Below are positions 1 to 7,235 of a stretch of 64,000 nt of DNA, one piece after another (within the stretch, counting starts at the first letter, position 1; every line of letters begins with the position of its first letter). Both the position numbers and the translations under genes were made by a program. The notes under the pieces were generated by a model. It ran no database searches, was not told the DNA's origin, and saw only the letters and a program-made list of their open reading frames with translations. The stretch is from Cognatishimia maritima (lineage in GTDB: Bacteria > Pseudomonadota > Alphaproteobacteria > Rhodobacterales > Rhodobacteraceae), in assembly GCF_900129685.1 (NCBI RefSeq), contig NZ_FQWM01000003.1:195745-259744 (forward strand), read 5' to 3'.

Positions 1-395
1 GTCAGAATGGGCCCGCGCACTTTGCTAGTTACGGTTTCATGCACAGACCGGATCAGGTGTACGGTATTCACCAGCGTTTCTGCATCATGCAGGTCAGCGG
101 CCTTCAGCGGCGTTGACTCGACGAAGTCCAGAACCAAAACGCCCGGTTCGGTATGATTGATCGCAGGCGAAATTCCCGCTTCTTGTGCAGCGTAGGAGAT
201 CGCCTGTTCATTGAACCGCATCACCCCATGCTCGGGAATATCCTCGCCGAAGCGCACCACATATTTTCCAGTGTTGTCGGTGACAAGCAGGTTAACATTC
301 GTGATACCGCCGCCCAGCTGTTCGATTTCGGGCGTGCCCTGCCAGCAGGGCAAAGCGCGGGCAGTTGCGAATGCGTGTTCGAGAGCCATCGTCAT
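1..395 (-). CDS. Choline/ethanolamine-kinase-like phosphotransferase, 5' part only
   Basis: Only the first 131 residues are inside the window; the gene runs off the left edge, so the catalytic HxD...N and DxE motifs cannot be checked. The visible N-lobe (glycine-rich GGGITNVN, then a strand ending VVRFG) resembles the choline kinase/aminoglycoside phosphotransferase fold and the complete paralogue at 6297-7226. Members of this family transfer the ATP gamma-phosphate to a small alcohol such as choline in the cytoplasm. The ATG overlaps the stop of the upstream permease gene as ATGA, which implies translational coupling and a role tied to the imported substrate. The substrate is inferred from context only. 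Confidence 0.72.
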   Translation of the reverse strand, partial: MTMALEHAFATARALPCWQGTPEIEQLGGGITNVNLLVTDNTGKYVVRFGEDIPEHGVMRFNEQAISYAAQEAGISPAINHTEPGVLVLDFVESTPLKAADLHDAETLVNTVHLIRSVHETVTSKVRGPIL

Positions 396-2395
396 TTCAC
401 ACCCAGCCTTTCCTGCGAGCTCTTTGAAAGGGCCGTGACAATCCGGTCGGCAATGATGGCAATAAAGGCAACCGCAAGCCCGGCGATGATACCTTGTCCG
501 GTATTGGCCTTAGTCAGAGCGATATAGACTTCCTGACCAAGATCACGGGTGCCAACGAGCGCGGTAATGACCAGCATAGAAAGGGCCAGCATGATGGTCT
601 GGTTTAGACCCAGCAGTAGCGAGGGCGCGGCCAGCGGTAGTTTGATCCGCCACAGAAGTTGGCGTTCGGTACAGCCTGAGACCTTACCAGCTTCGATCAA
701 TTCGGAGTCGATCGACCGGATGCCATGGGCGGCGTAGCGCACGGCTGGGGCCAGGGCATAAAGCACCACCGCGATCATGGCCGAGAAGTCACCCACCCGG
801 AACAGCATCACGACCGGGATCAGGTACACGAAGCTGGGCATGGTTTGCAGCGTATCGATTAATGAGCCGATCACGCTGTTGGCGCGGGCGCTTTGACCAG
901 CCCAAATGCCCAAAGGAATACCGATGGCGCTGGCGATCAGAACCGAGACCGATACCAGATAGACGGTGACCATCGCCTTGGCCCAAAGCCCGTTTGCCGC
1001 GATGAATAGTGTCATCAGAGCAGAAATAAGGCCAAGTTTCCAACCTCCCAGACGCCCTGCTGCGATGCCAACAGCGATGATGCCCCAAGCCCAAGGGATG
1101 CCACCGAAAAACCGTTTTACCGGCAGCAAAAGGGTGGTCAGGAAGAACGTCTTGATGGCTTCGAACGTGTCAAAGAAGGTGATGTTGATCCACTCCATCA
1201 TCGCGGTCCAGAACGCACCGGTGGTGATGGTGAAGGCCTCAGGCAGCACGCGGAATGCAGGCAGGTAGAAGCTCGTCAAAGTGGTCACGAAAATCAGCGC
1301 AAGGACCGTGCTTATCAGCGGATGGCGCTGATATACTGGGAGTGTCGGATCTGGGCGGGGACGCACGCGACGGATGGCGAAGGCCTGACTGACACGGTCC
1401 AGAGCGATGGCCATCACCACGATGGCCAATCCGGCCTCGATGCCACCTCCAATATCCAGCCGGCGCAGTGAGGTCAGAACATCATAGCCGAGACCGCCAG
1501 CACCAATCATCGATGCGATAATTACCATGTTGAGGGTCAGCATGATCACCTGATTGACCCCGACCATCAGTGACGGAAGCGCGGTAGGCAGCATCACTTT
1601 CCACATCAACTGACGGGGTTTGCAGCCCACCATTCGACCGGCTTCGATTATCTCTTCCGGCACAGACTGCAACGCCACTGTTGAGATCCGTACCATCGGC
1701 GGCATGGCGTAGATCACCGTGGCGACTAGGGCAGAGATCGGACCAAAACCGAACAGGAACAAGATCGGCACGAGGTAGGCAAAGACCGGGACGGTCTGCA
1801 TCAGGTCGAGGACCGGGCGCAGTGCACGTTCGACCCATGGGTGGCGATAAGACAGAATGCCAAGCATGAGACCGCCCGCCACACCGATCGGCACTGCGAT
1901 CAAAACCGAGGCCAGCGTGACCATGGCGCTTTCCCATTGGCCAAAGATAGCCAGATAGGCAAAACACAGACCCGCCAGCAAGGCCAGAGACTTGTTTTTC
2001 GCGTAGATTGCCACCGCAGCCATGGTGCCAATGATGGCGATCCAGCTGATCGAGGGTGCTAATTCAATAGCCTGCTGCCCCTGGCCGACCGAGAAACCAT
2101 CTACCAGCATTGATCGAACCAATTGATAGGGAAGTTCGATCACACCCGCGATGAATCGGGTGAGGTCACGGAATGAGAACAGGCCAAAATGCGCATCTTC
2201 CACAAGCCAGGACATAGCGTCCGAAATCCAGCCATCCAACGGCAGTTCGTATTGCTTGGGAAAGCGGATGATCCAGCGCGCGTCCAATGCCTGGTACAGG
2301 CTGAACGACCACTTCGACAGAGCCCAAGTCACCAAGAATAGGCCCAGCCAAAACGGCCTCGAGCCATTGGTCAGGGATTTGAGAAACCTCGTCAT
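392..2395 (-). CDS. proW: Glycine betaine/choline-type ABC transporter permease, tandem double ProW
   Basis: A 667-residue inner-membrane protein, about twice the usual ProW length. It holds two complete binding-protein-dependent permease domains. The first has its EAA loop at residues 250-270 (EAGRMVGCKPRQLMWKVMLP), the second at residues 566-586 (IEAGKVSGCTERQLLW). Several hydrophobic segments surround each loop. Normally two separate ProW chains form the pore; here one chain supplies both halves. Start and stop codons overlap the neighbouring ATPase and kinase genes as ATGA, so all are one operon with proX upstream. The family imports quaternary ammonium solutes; the exact substrate cannot be read from sequence. 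Confidence 0.9.
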   Translation of the reverse strand: MTRFLKSLTNGSRPFWLGLFLVTWALSKWSFSLYQALDARWIIRFPKQYELPLDGWISDAMSWLVEDAHFGLFSFRDLTRFIAGVIELPYQLVRSMLVDGFSVGQGQQAIELAPSISWIAIIGTMAAVAIYAKNKSLALLAGLCFAYLAIFGQWESAMVTLASVLIAVPIGVAGGLMLGILSYRHPWVERALRPVLDLMQTVPVFAYLVPILFLFGFGPISALVATVIYAMPPMVRISTVALQSVPEEIIEAGRMVGCKPRQLMWKVMLPTALPSLMVGVNQVIMLTLNMVIIASMIGAGGLGYDVLTSLRRLDIGGGIEAGLAIVVMAIALDRVSQAFAIRRVRPRPDPTLPVYQRHPLISTVLALIFVTTLTSFYLPAFRVLPEAFTITTGAFWTAMMEWINITFFDTFEAIKTFFLTTLLLPVKRFFGGIPWAWGIIAVGIAAGRLGGWKLGLISALMTLFIAANGLWAKAMVTVYLVSVSVLIASAIGIPLGIWAGQSARANSVIGSLIDTLQTMPSFVYLIPVVMLFRVGDFSAMIAVVLYALAPAVRYAAHGIRSIDSELIEAGKVSGCTERQLLWRIKLPLAAPSLLLGLNQTIMLALSMLVITALVGTRDLGQEVYIALTKANTGQGIIAGLAVAFIAIIADRIVTALSKSSQERLGVK

Positions 2396-3420
2396 CCCGC
2401 GCTCCGTCCAACCATGATATCGATTGCTGCGCGCGAGTCGATGGTGCCAACCGGCTGACCGTCTTCGTCCAGAACCCTGAATGGCAGAGTAGAATCATCC
2501 AACTGAAGGATGGTGTCGGCCACTGTAAGGTGGCCGGGCAGGTCTCCGGCATAGTCGTTTTCTGGGACTCCGGCGGACATGATGGATTTCAACCGCATGA
2601 CTTTAGCACGGGGAATGTGGCGGGTGAACTCCTCGACATAGGGCGTAGCCGGTTTCATCACCAGGTTTTCGGGCGTGTCGATCTGTTCGATACAACCGTC
2701 TTTCATCACTGCGATGCGGTCGGCCAGACGGATAGCCTCGTCAAAGTCGTGGGTGATGAACACGATCGTCTTGTGCAGCATAGATTGCAGACGCAGGAAT
2801 TCGTCCTGCATTTCCCGACGGATCAGCGGATCAAGCGCCGAGAACGGCTCATCAAGGAACCACAGATCAGGGTCGGCCACCAACGAACGCGCGATCCCAA
2901 CGCGCTGTTGCTGGCCACCGGACAATTGCCGGGGATAATGGTCTTCACGCCCTTGCAAGCCGACGGTTTCGATCATCTGACGGGCACGGTTTTCGCGGTC
3001 TTTCAGGGGGAAGCCCTGAATTTCCAGCGGGAAAGCGGCGTTTTGCAAAACGGTCAGATGCGGCAGCAGTGCGAAATGCTGAAAGACCATGCCCATTTTC
3101 TTGCGACGCACATCGATCAATTCAGAGTCGCCCATGGTCAGCAGATTGCGGCCTTCGAAGTTGATTTCGCCCGCGGTTGACTCAACGAGGCGCGAAAGGC
3201 AGCGCACCAACGTGGACTTTCCTGATCCGGAAAGCCCCATGATGACGAAAATCTCGCCCTCAAATATTTGGACATTGGCATCGCGCACGGCACCGACCAT
3301 TTGGGCGGCTTCAAAATCTTCTGAGGTTGGTGCGTCATTGTGTTTCTTAAGGAAGTCTTCGGGGTGTGGGCCGTAGATCTTCCAAACACCTCGGCACTCC
3401 AGTTTTACGGAACGCTCCAT
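2392..3420 (-). CDS. proV: Glycine betaine/choline-type ABC transporter ATP-binding protein
   Basis: Cytoplasmic ATPase that powers the ProX/ProW importer. The protein (342 residues from this start) has Walker A GLSGSGKST near residue 65, the ABC signature LSGGQQQRVGIARSL, Walker B LWFLDEP and a switch histidine in ITHDFDEA. The N-terminal extension with FLKKHNDAP is typical of ProV/OpuAA. The C-terminal tail is short and CBS-like rather than a full CBS pair. I chose ATG at 3420 because GAGG lies five bases upstream; an in-frame GTG at 3426 is the alternative. It overlaps proW by four bases. Confidence 0.92.
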   Translation of the reverse strand: MERSVKLECRGVWKIYGPHPEDFLKKHNDAPTSEDFEAAQMVGAVRDANVQIFEGEIFVIMGLSGSGKSTLVRCLSRLVESTAGEINFEGRNLLTMGDSELIDVRRKKMGMVFQHFALLPHLTVLQNAAFPLEIQGFPLKDRENRARQMIETVGLQGREDHYPRQLSGGQQQRVGIARSLVADPDLWFLDEPFSALDPLIRREMQDEFLRLQSMLHKTIVFITHDFDEAIRLADRIAVMKDGCIEQIDTPENLVMKPATPYVEEFTRHIPRAKVMRLKSIMSAGVPENDYAGDLPGHLTVADTILQLDDSTLPFRVLDEDGQPVGTIDSRAAIDIMVGRSAG

Positions 3421-3469
3421 AGTCACCTCGGGGATTTGGCCTTGTCGGGCCAGATTGCTGGGAAAGGGG

Positions 3470-3500
3470 GGAGAAGGCGCGGGGAGTGGCCGCCTTCTCC
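3470..3500 (-). terminator. Intercistronic stem-loop between proX and proV
   Basis: A perfect 10-bp stem (GGAGAAGGCG at 3470-3479, CGCCTTCTCC at 3491-3500) with an 11-base loop lies just after the proX stop on the transcribed strand. It is followed on that strand by C5T4. It probably stabilises the proX message or attenuates read-through into proV, giving more binding protein than ATPase and permease. Confidence 0.65.
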
Positions 3501-3517
3501 GAGCGGATCAAGGAGGG

Positions 3518-4459
3518 TTACTTGATCCAGGACGACCAGGTGGCTTCGTTAGCGCTCATCCATTCGGAAACAACGCTGCTGATGCTTTCACCATCGAGGT
3601 CGACTTTGCCGACAAGGGCGCCCATCGTGTCGTTGTCGATGTCAAAGGCGTTGATCGCGCTGGCAGCACCCGGCCATTTGTCGGCAATGCCGGACCAGGC
3701 CACTTTCCAGATCGGACCGGTCGGCTTGCCGCAATCATAGGCCGAGTCCGGGTTCACGCCGACAGACGGGTCGTTGTAACATTCGTCAGAGTAGGGCGGG
3801 AATTCGACGAATTTGCCGTCATACTTGGCGGTCGCCCAATGTGGAGAATAGATCCAAAGCACGATCGGGGCTTCACGCTGATAGGCCGATTCCAGTTCGG
3901 CAAAAAGCGCAGCGTCGGTGCCAGCGTGCACGACTTCGAAATCCATGCTTAGGGCCTCGACGCGTTCGTCGTCAAAGCCGCCCCAAGTCACAGGACCGCC
4001 TAGGTAACGCCCCATCGGCGCGGTTTCAGGGGTGGCGAATTCGGCGGCGCAGTCATTCAGTGCCTGCCAGTCGGGCAGGCCGGGGCACAGCTTTTCCATA
4101 TAGGACGGATACCACCATTCCTCGATGGCTTTCATACCGGTTGGACCCATGTTGACGACCTTGCCGGTGCCAAAGGCTTCGTCCATCGCCTCGCGACCAG
4201 TGGTTTCCCAGATTTCCATAGCGACATGCAGGTCGCCGGTCTTAAGTCCGGCAAACTGAGCGATGTAATCGGCCTGCACGTATTCCACATTATAGCCAGC
4301 CTTTTTCAGAACTTCCCCCATGATGGTGGTGGTGATGATCTGGCCCGTCCAGTCATGCGTCGTCAGCTTGATCGGATCCAGAGATTCAACCTCGGCCATC
4401 GCGCCCGCTGCCGAGAGGGCTGTCAGAAGCGCCGCAGAAAAAGGTGTGAATTTTGTCAT
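3518..4459 (-). CDS. proX: Glycine betaine/choline-type ABC transporter substrate-binding protein
   Basis: Periplasmic OpuAC-type binding protein of 313 residues. Residues 1-22 form a signal peptide ending ALSAAGAMA. The mature part starts EVESLDPIKL and contains the family landmarks AMEIWETTG and PIVLWIYSPHW, which supply aromatic residues for caging trimethylammonium groups in this family. The ATG at 4459 is preceded by GGAGG with good spacing; an upstream in-frame ATG at 4561 would run through the AT-rich operator region and hide the signal peptide, so it was rejected. At least four cysteines in the mature chain suggest disulfides. First gene of the importer operon, divergent from the DeoR gene. 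Confidence 0.92.
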   Translation of the reverse strand: MTKFTPFSAALLTALSAAGAMAEVESLDPIKLTTHDWTGQIITTTIMGEVLKKAGYNVEYVQADYIAQFAGLKTGDLHVAMEIWETTGREAMDEAFGTGKVVNMGPTGMKAIEEWWYPSYMEKLCPGLPDWQALNDCAAEFATPETAPMGRYLGGPVTWGGFDDERVEALSMDFEVVHAGTDAALFAELESAYQREAPIVLWIYSPHWATAKYDGKFVEFPPYSDECYNDPSVGVNPDSAYDCGKPTGPIWKVAWSGIADKWPGAASAINAFDIDNDTMGALVGKVDLDGESISSVVSEWMSANEATWSSWIK

Positions 4460-4545
4460 GGTCAGCCTCCCAGCTGTTGATTTTGTGGGTTTCGCAAGAT
4501 CAGGCGTCTGAAAATGCGTGAATGAATTAATGTTTCGCCAAAAAC

Positions 4546-4616
4546 CAACATAAATCAACATAAAAAGTTAGAAAACGTTGTAAAAGGTAAAAAATATGTG
4601 GAAATTTGTGGAAATT
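4546..4616. promoter_or_regulatory. Composite direct-repeat operator between proX and the DeoR gene
   Basis: Two copies of CAACATAAA, exactly 10 bp apart (4546-4554, 4556-4564), are followed by two copies of GTGGAAATT, also 10 bp apart (4598-4606, 4608-4616), and a partial third (4618-4621). One-turn spacing suits side-by-side binding of a DeoR regulator. The same two blocks in the same order occur upstream of the dimethylglycine dehydrogenase gene at 9702-9741. The regulator is presumed to be the adjacent DeoR protein. Confidence 0.6.
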
Positions 4617-4670
4617 AGTGGCTATTTAGAGGTGCAGCCGCGGTGTTGACTGCGGAAATGGAGTAGAATC

Positions 4671-5441
4671 ATGGAGACTCGGGTTAATCACCGACAGAAG
4701 GCTATTCTGGACGAACTGCACCGGTCTGGTGGCTCGATGCGGATACATGCGCTGGCCGAGGCTCTGGATGTGACCGAAGAAACCGTGCGGCGAAATCTCA
4801 AGGTTCTTGCAGATGATGGCTTGGTAGAGCGCATGCACGGTGGCGTTCGTATCGTCAGCGATAGCACTGAGGCCGATTTCAATGCCCGATATCGCGAGAA
4901 TCCAATCGCCAAACAGCGGATTGCACAGCACGTCGCCTCAATGTTGCCTAATGATGTTTCCCTGTTTCTCGATATTGGCAGTACCACCGCTCATATCGCA
5001 GACGCATTGCGCGACCACCGCCGACTGGTCGTGGTGACGAACTCAGTCTATGTGGCTTTCCGCCTGGCCACCCGCAATGAAAACCGGGTGTTTCTGGCTG
5101 GCGGGGAATTGCGGGGCCATGACGGCGGAGCTTTCGGCGCGGATGCCATGGAGTTTGCCGCGAACTTCAACACCGACTTCGCGGTCTTGTCCTCTGCCGG
5201 GATCAACGAAAAGGGGTTCTTTTTGTACGACCTTGAGGAAGCTCGGTTTTCGCGCCTGATCATGCGGCAGGCCAACACCAGCATCATCGCGGCGGACTTC
5301 AGCAAGTTCGGCCGGGTCGCGCCGGTCGATATTGGTCACCCGGAACGGGTTGATTACCTTGTCTGCGACAAGGAACCGCCTAAAGAAATTGCCTCCGCCG
5401 CGTTGGTCGACTGGGGCACAGACATCCAAGTAGCCAAATAG
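4671..5441 (+). CDS. DeoR/GlpR-family transcriptional regulator
   Basis: A 256-residue protein with an N-terminal DeoR helix-turn-helix (about residues 6-60; recognition helix VTEETVRRNLKVL, then the GLVERMHGGV wing). The C-terminal DeoRC sugar-phosphate-isomerase-like sensor domain carries the phosphate-binding DIGSTT loop and the VVVTNS strand. DeoR proteins usually repress and sense a phosphorylated metabolite, which fits the neighbouring kinase and phosphatase genes. It is divergent from proX across a direct-repeat operator and six bases ahead of the phosphatase gene, so probably co-transcribed with it. Confidence 0.88.
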   Translation: METRVNHRQKAILDELHRSGGSMRIHALAEALDVTEETVRRNLKVLADDGLVERMHGGVRIVSDSTEADFNARYRENPIAKQRIAQHVASMLPNDVSLFLDIGSTTAHIADALRDHRRLVVVTNSVYVAFRLATRNENRVFLAGGELRGHDGGAFGADAMEFAANFNTDFAVLSSAGINEKGFFLYDLEEARFSRLIMRQANTSIIAADFSKFGRVAPVDIGHPERVDYLVCDKEPPKEIASAALVDWGTDIQVAK

Positions 5442-5446
5442 GAGAA

Positions 5447-6226
5447 ATGATGAGCCCCCCGATAGAAAAGATCGGTGAAATCGCCGAAAGGATTGCCCGC
5501 GAAGCCAGTGCGATCCCGATGTCACATTTCCGCGCGCCACTGGATATTGACGCCAAGGCCGACGAAAGCCCAGTGACGGTAGCAGACCGCGAGACCGAAG
5601 CTTTCATCCGAGACGCCTTGCAAAGCGCCTTTCCGGGGCACGGTATCTTTGGCGAGGAATACGGGATTTCCGGGTCCTTGGACGGAGAAACTTGGATCAT
5701 TGACCCGATTGACGGCACCCGGACTTTCATTACCGGCTCCCCCCTATTCGGCATGTTGATGGGATACCTTGTCGGGGGTCGCCCCAAGATTGGCCTAGTC
5801 CGCATGCCGGCGCTGGATGAAACCTATATCGGCCTTGAAGGGCAGGGGGCGACACTGAACGGTGCACGGATTCGGTGCCGCGATACCCGCGAGTTGGGAG
5901 AGGCGATGATCTATGTAAACGAAGCGGAGCGGCTTCAATCGATGAACCCGGACCTGTTCGGGCGGCTCTGCCGCATAGGCCATACCAGACGGATGGCCTA
6001 TGATTGTTACCCGCATGCGCTGGTGGCATCGGGACAAATTGATGCGGTGGTGGATTGCAGGCTGGAGCCTTACGATTTTCTGCCTCTTGTCGGTTTGATC
6101 AAGGCCTCAGGGGGCGTCATCACTGATTGGGAGGGCAATGACCTGACAATGAAGTCTGATGGCAAGGTCGTCACCGCGACCACGCCTGAACTGCTGCAGG
6201 CCATGCTGGATGTCGTCAATGGCTGA
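5447..6226 (+). CDS. Inositol-monophosphatase-family phosphatase
   Basis: A 259-residue Mg-dependent phosphatase of the IMPase/HisN/CysQ superfamily. Metal-binding motifs are complete: GEE at 69-71, DPIDGT at 86-91, and the C-terminal EPYDFLPLVGLIKASGG, where YD replaces the usual WD. It hydrolyses a small phosphomonoester in the cytoplasm; HisN-like and inositol-phosphate activities are both possible. The setting, between a betaine importer and two choline-kinase-like genes, suggests it acts on a phosphorylated amino alcohol or a related ester. AGGAGA lies just ahead of the ATG pair at 5447/5450. It ends at a strong terminator. Confidence 0.85.
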   Translation: MMSPPIEKIGEIAERIAREASAIPMSHFRAPLDIDAKADESPVTVADRETEAFIRDALQSAFPGHGIFGEEYGISGSLDGETWIIDPIDGTRTFITGSPLFGMLMGYLVGGRPKIGLVRMPALDETYIGLEGQGATLNGARIRCRDTRELGEAMIYVNEAERLQSMNPDLFGRLCRIGHTRRMAYDCYPHALVASGQIDAVVDCRLEPYDFLPLVGLIKASGGVITDWEGNDLTMKSDGKVVTATTPELLQAMLDVVNG

Positions 6227-6248
6227 ATGAAACGGTTTGAATGGAAAA

Positions 6249-6277
6249 GGGCGCCGGTGAGGACCGGCGCCCTTTTT
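6249..6277. terminator. Rho-independent terminator between convergent genes
   Basis: A perfect 10-bp GC-rich stem (GGGCGCCGGT 6249-6258, ACCGGCGCCC 6263-6272) with a GAGG loop and T5 at 6273-6277. An A-run just before it (GGAAAA) lets it act for the minus strand too. It serves the phosphatase gene and the convergent kinase gene. Confidence 0.9.
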
Positions 6278-6296
6278 CGTTTGCTTGGGAAGAGTA

Positions 6297-7226
6297 TTAG
6301 CCAAGCTTCACCGCAGCCACATGCCCTGGGAAATCATCACTGTTCATCAGCGCCTTGCAACGATCAAAGCGGGTGGTTGCATAGGCCCAGAAATCCTCTG
6401 CCGGATTGTTGTCGGTGTGTTGGATCAACCCCCACAACGTCCAGAGCAGGTCGCACATGGCCTTGTAGATCACAACGCGCCCCTTTTCCTCTGCGGTGGG
6501 CTCGCGCCCGAAATAGCCGCGTAGAAGTTCGGCCTCCTGACTTTCGTCCATATTGGCTTCGACCGAAAGATCACCAACATCCCAAAGCGGGTCGTTCATG
6601 CCGGAATACTCCCAGTCAACGATCCACATGGCCTCGCCATCGTCAAGAAAGTTCTCGCAAAGTGGATCACAGTGGCACGGCGCCAAGCGGGCTGGGTTGG
6701 CGTTGAGGGCTTCCTTTATCGGCTCGGCCGCCTTGACCACCACGTGGTAGCCTTCCGGCAGGTCCACGTCTTTTGTTGCCAGTACCTTGAGGTATTCATC
6801 GATCATGGCGAACAGCTCGAAGCGAAACTCGAACGCTTCGCCCGAATTGTGCAGCTTGGCCAACGCCTTACCCGCTCGCTCCGGAGACCCTGAGCGAGAC
6901 TTAAACAACGCGGGCGTCATAGTTTCAATGTTTTCTATCGCTCGGGTGACCATTTCGCCCGAATTGGCATCGGCCCATAGAACCTCGGCAGAAATACCGG
7001 CACGCCAGGCGGCATTGGCGTTGGTGATCTCGATTGATCGGTCGATATATTCATCGGTGCCTTCGCCGGGGATGCGCACAATCACGCGAGCAGTTGGGGT
7101 TTCAACAAGATGGACAAGGTTGGTCAGCCCGCCAAGACGCGTGATACTACACCGATCCGACGCAACAGTTTCAAAGCCAGGAGTCTTCCGCAACGTGGCC
7201 AGAACGGTTTCCGTATGCTCGTACAT
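6297..7226 (-). CDS. Choline-kinase-like phosphotransferase (APH superfamily)
   Basis: A complete 309-residue kinase. The catalytic loop HCDPLCEN at 185-192 provides the Brenner aspartate and asparagine, and WIVDWEYSG at 201-209 provides the Mg-binding aspartate; the N-lobe has the glycine-rich GGLTNLVHLV. Both signatures match the choline/ethanolamine kinase branch. It should phosphorylate an amino alcohol with ATP in the cytoplasm. It lies nine bases after the dehydrogenase gene on the same strand, so the two are likely co-transcribed. A paralogue is at 1-395. Possible substrates are choline, ethanolamine or a methylated amino alcohol; sequence alone does not decide. Confidence 0.85.
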   Translation of the reverse strand: MYEHTETVLATLRKTPGFETVASDRCSITRLGGLTNLVHLVETPTARVIVRIPGEGTDEYIDRSIEITNANAAWRAGISAEVLWADANSGEMVTRAIENIETMTPALFKSRSGSPERAGKALAKLHNSGEAFEFRFELFAMIDEYLKVLATKDVDLPEGYHVVVKAAEPIKEALNANPARLAPCHCDPLCENFLDDGEAMWIVDWEYSGMNDPLWDVGDLSVEANMDESQEAELLRGYFGREPTAEEKGRVVIYKAMCDLLWTLWGLIQHTDNNPAEDFWAYATTRFDRCKALMNSDDFPGHVAAVKLG

Positions 7227-7235
7227 GTCAGCTCC

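Noticed and set aside
4546..4621. Short tandem repeats as a possible CRISPR or satellite
   Set aside because: Units are only 9-10 bp with no spacers; position and recurrence fit operator sites.
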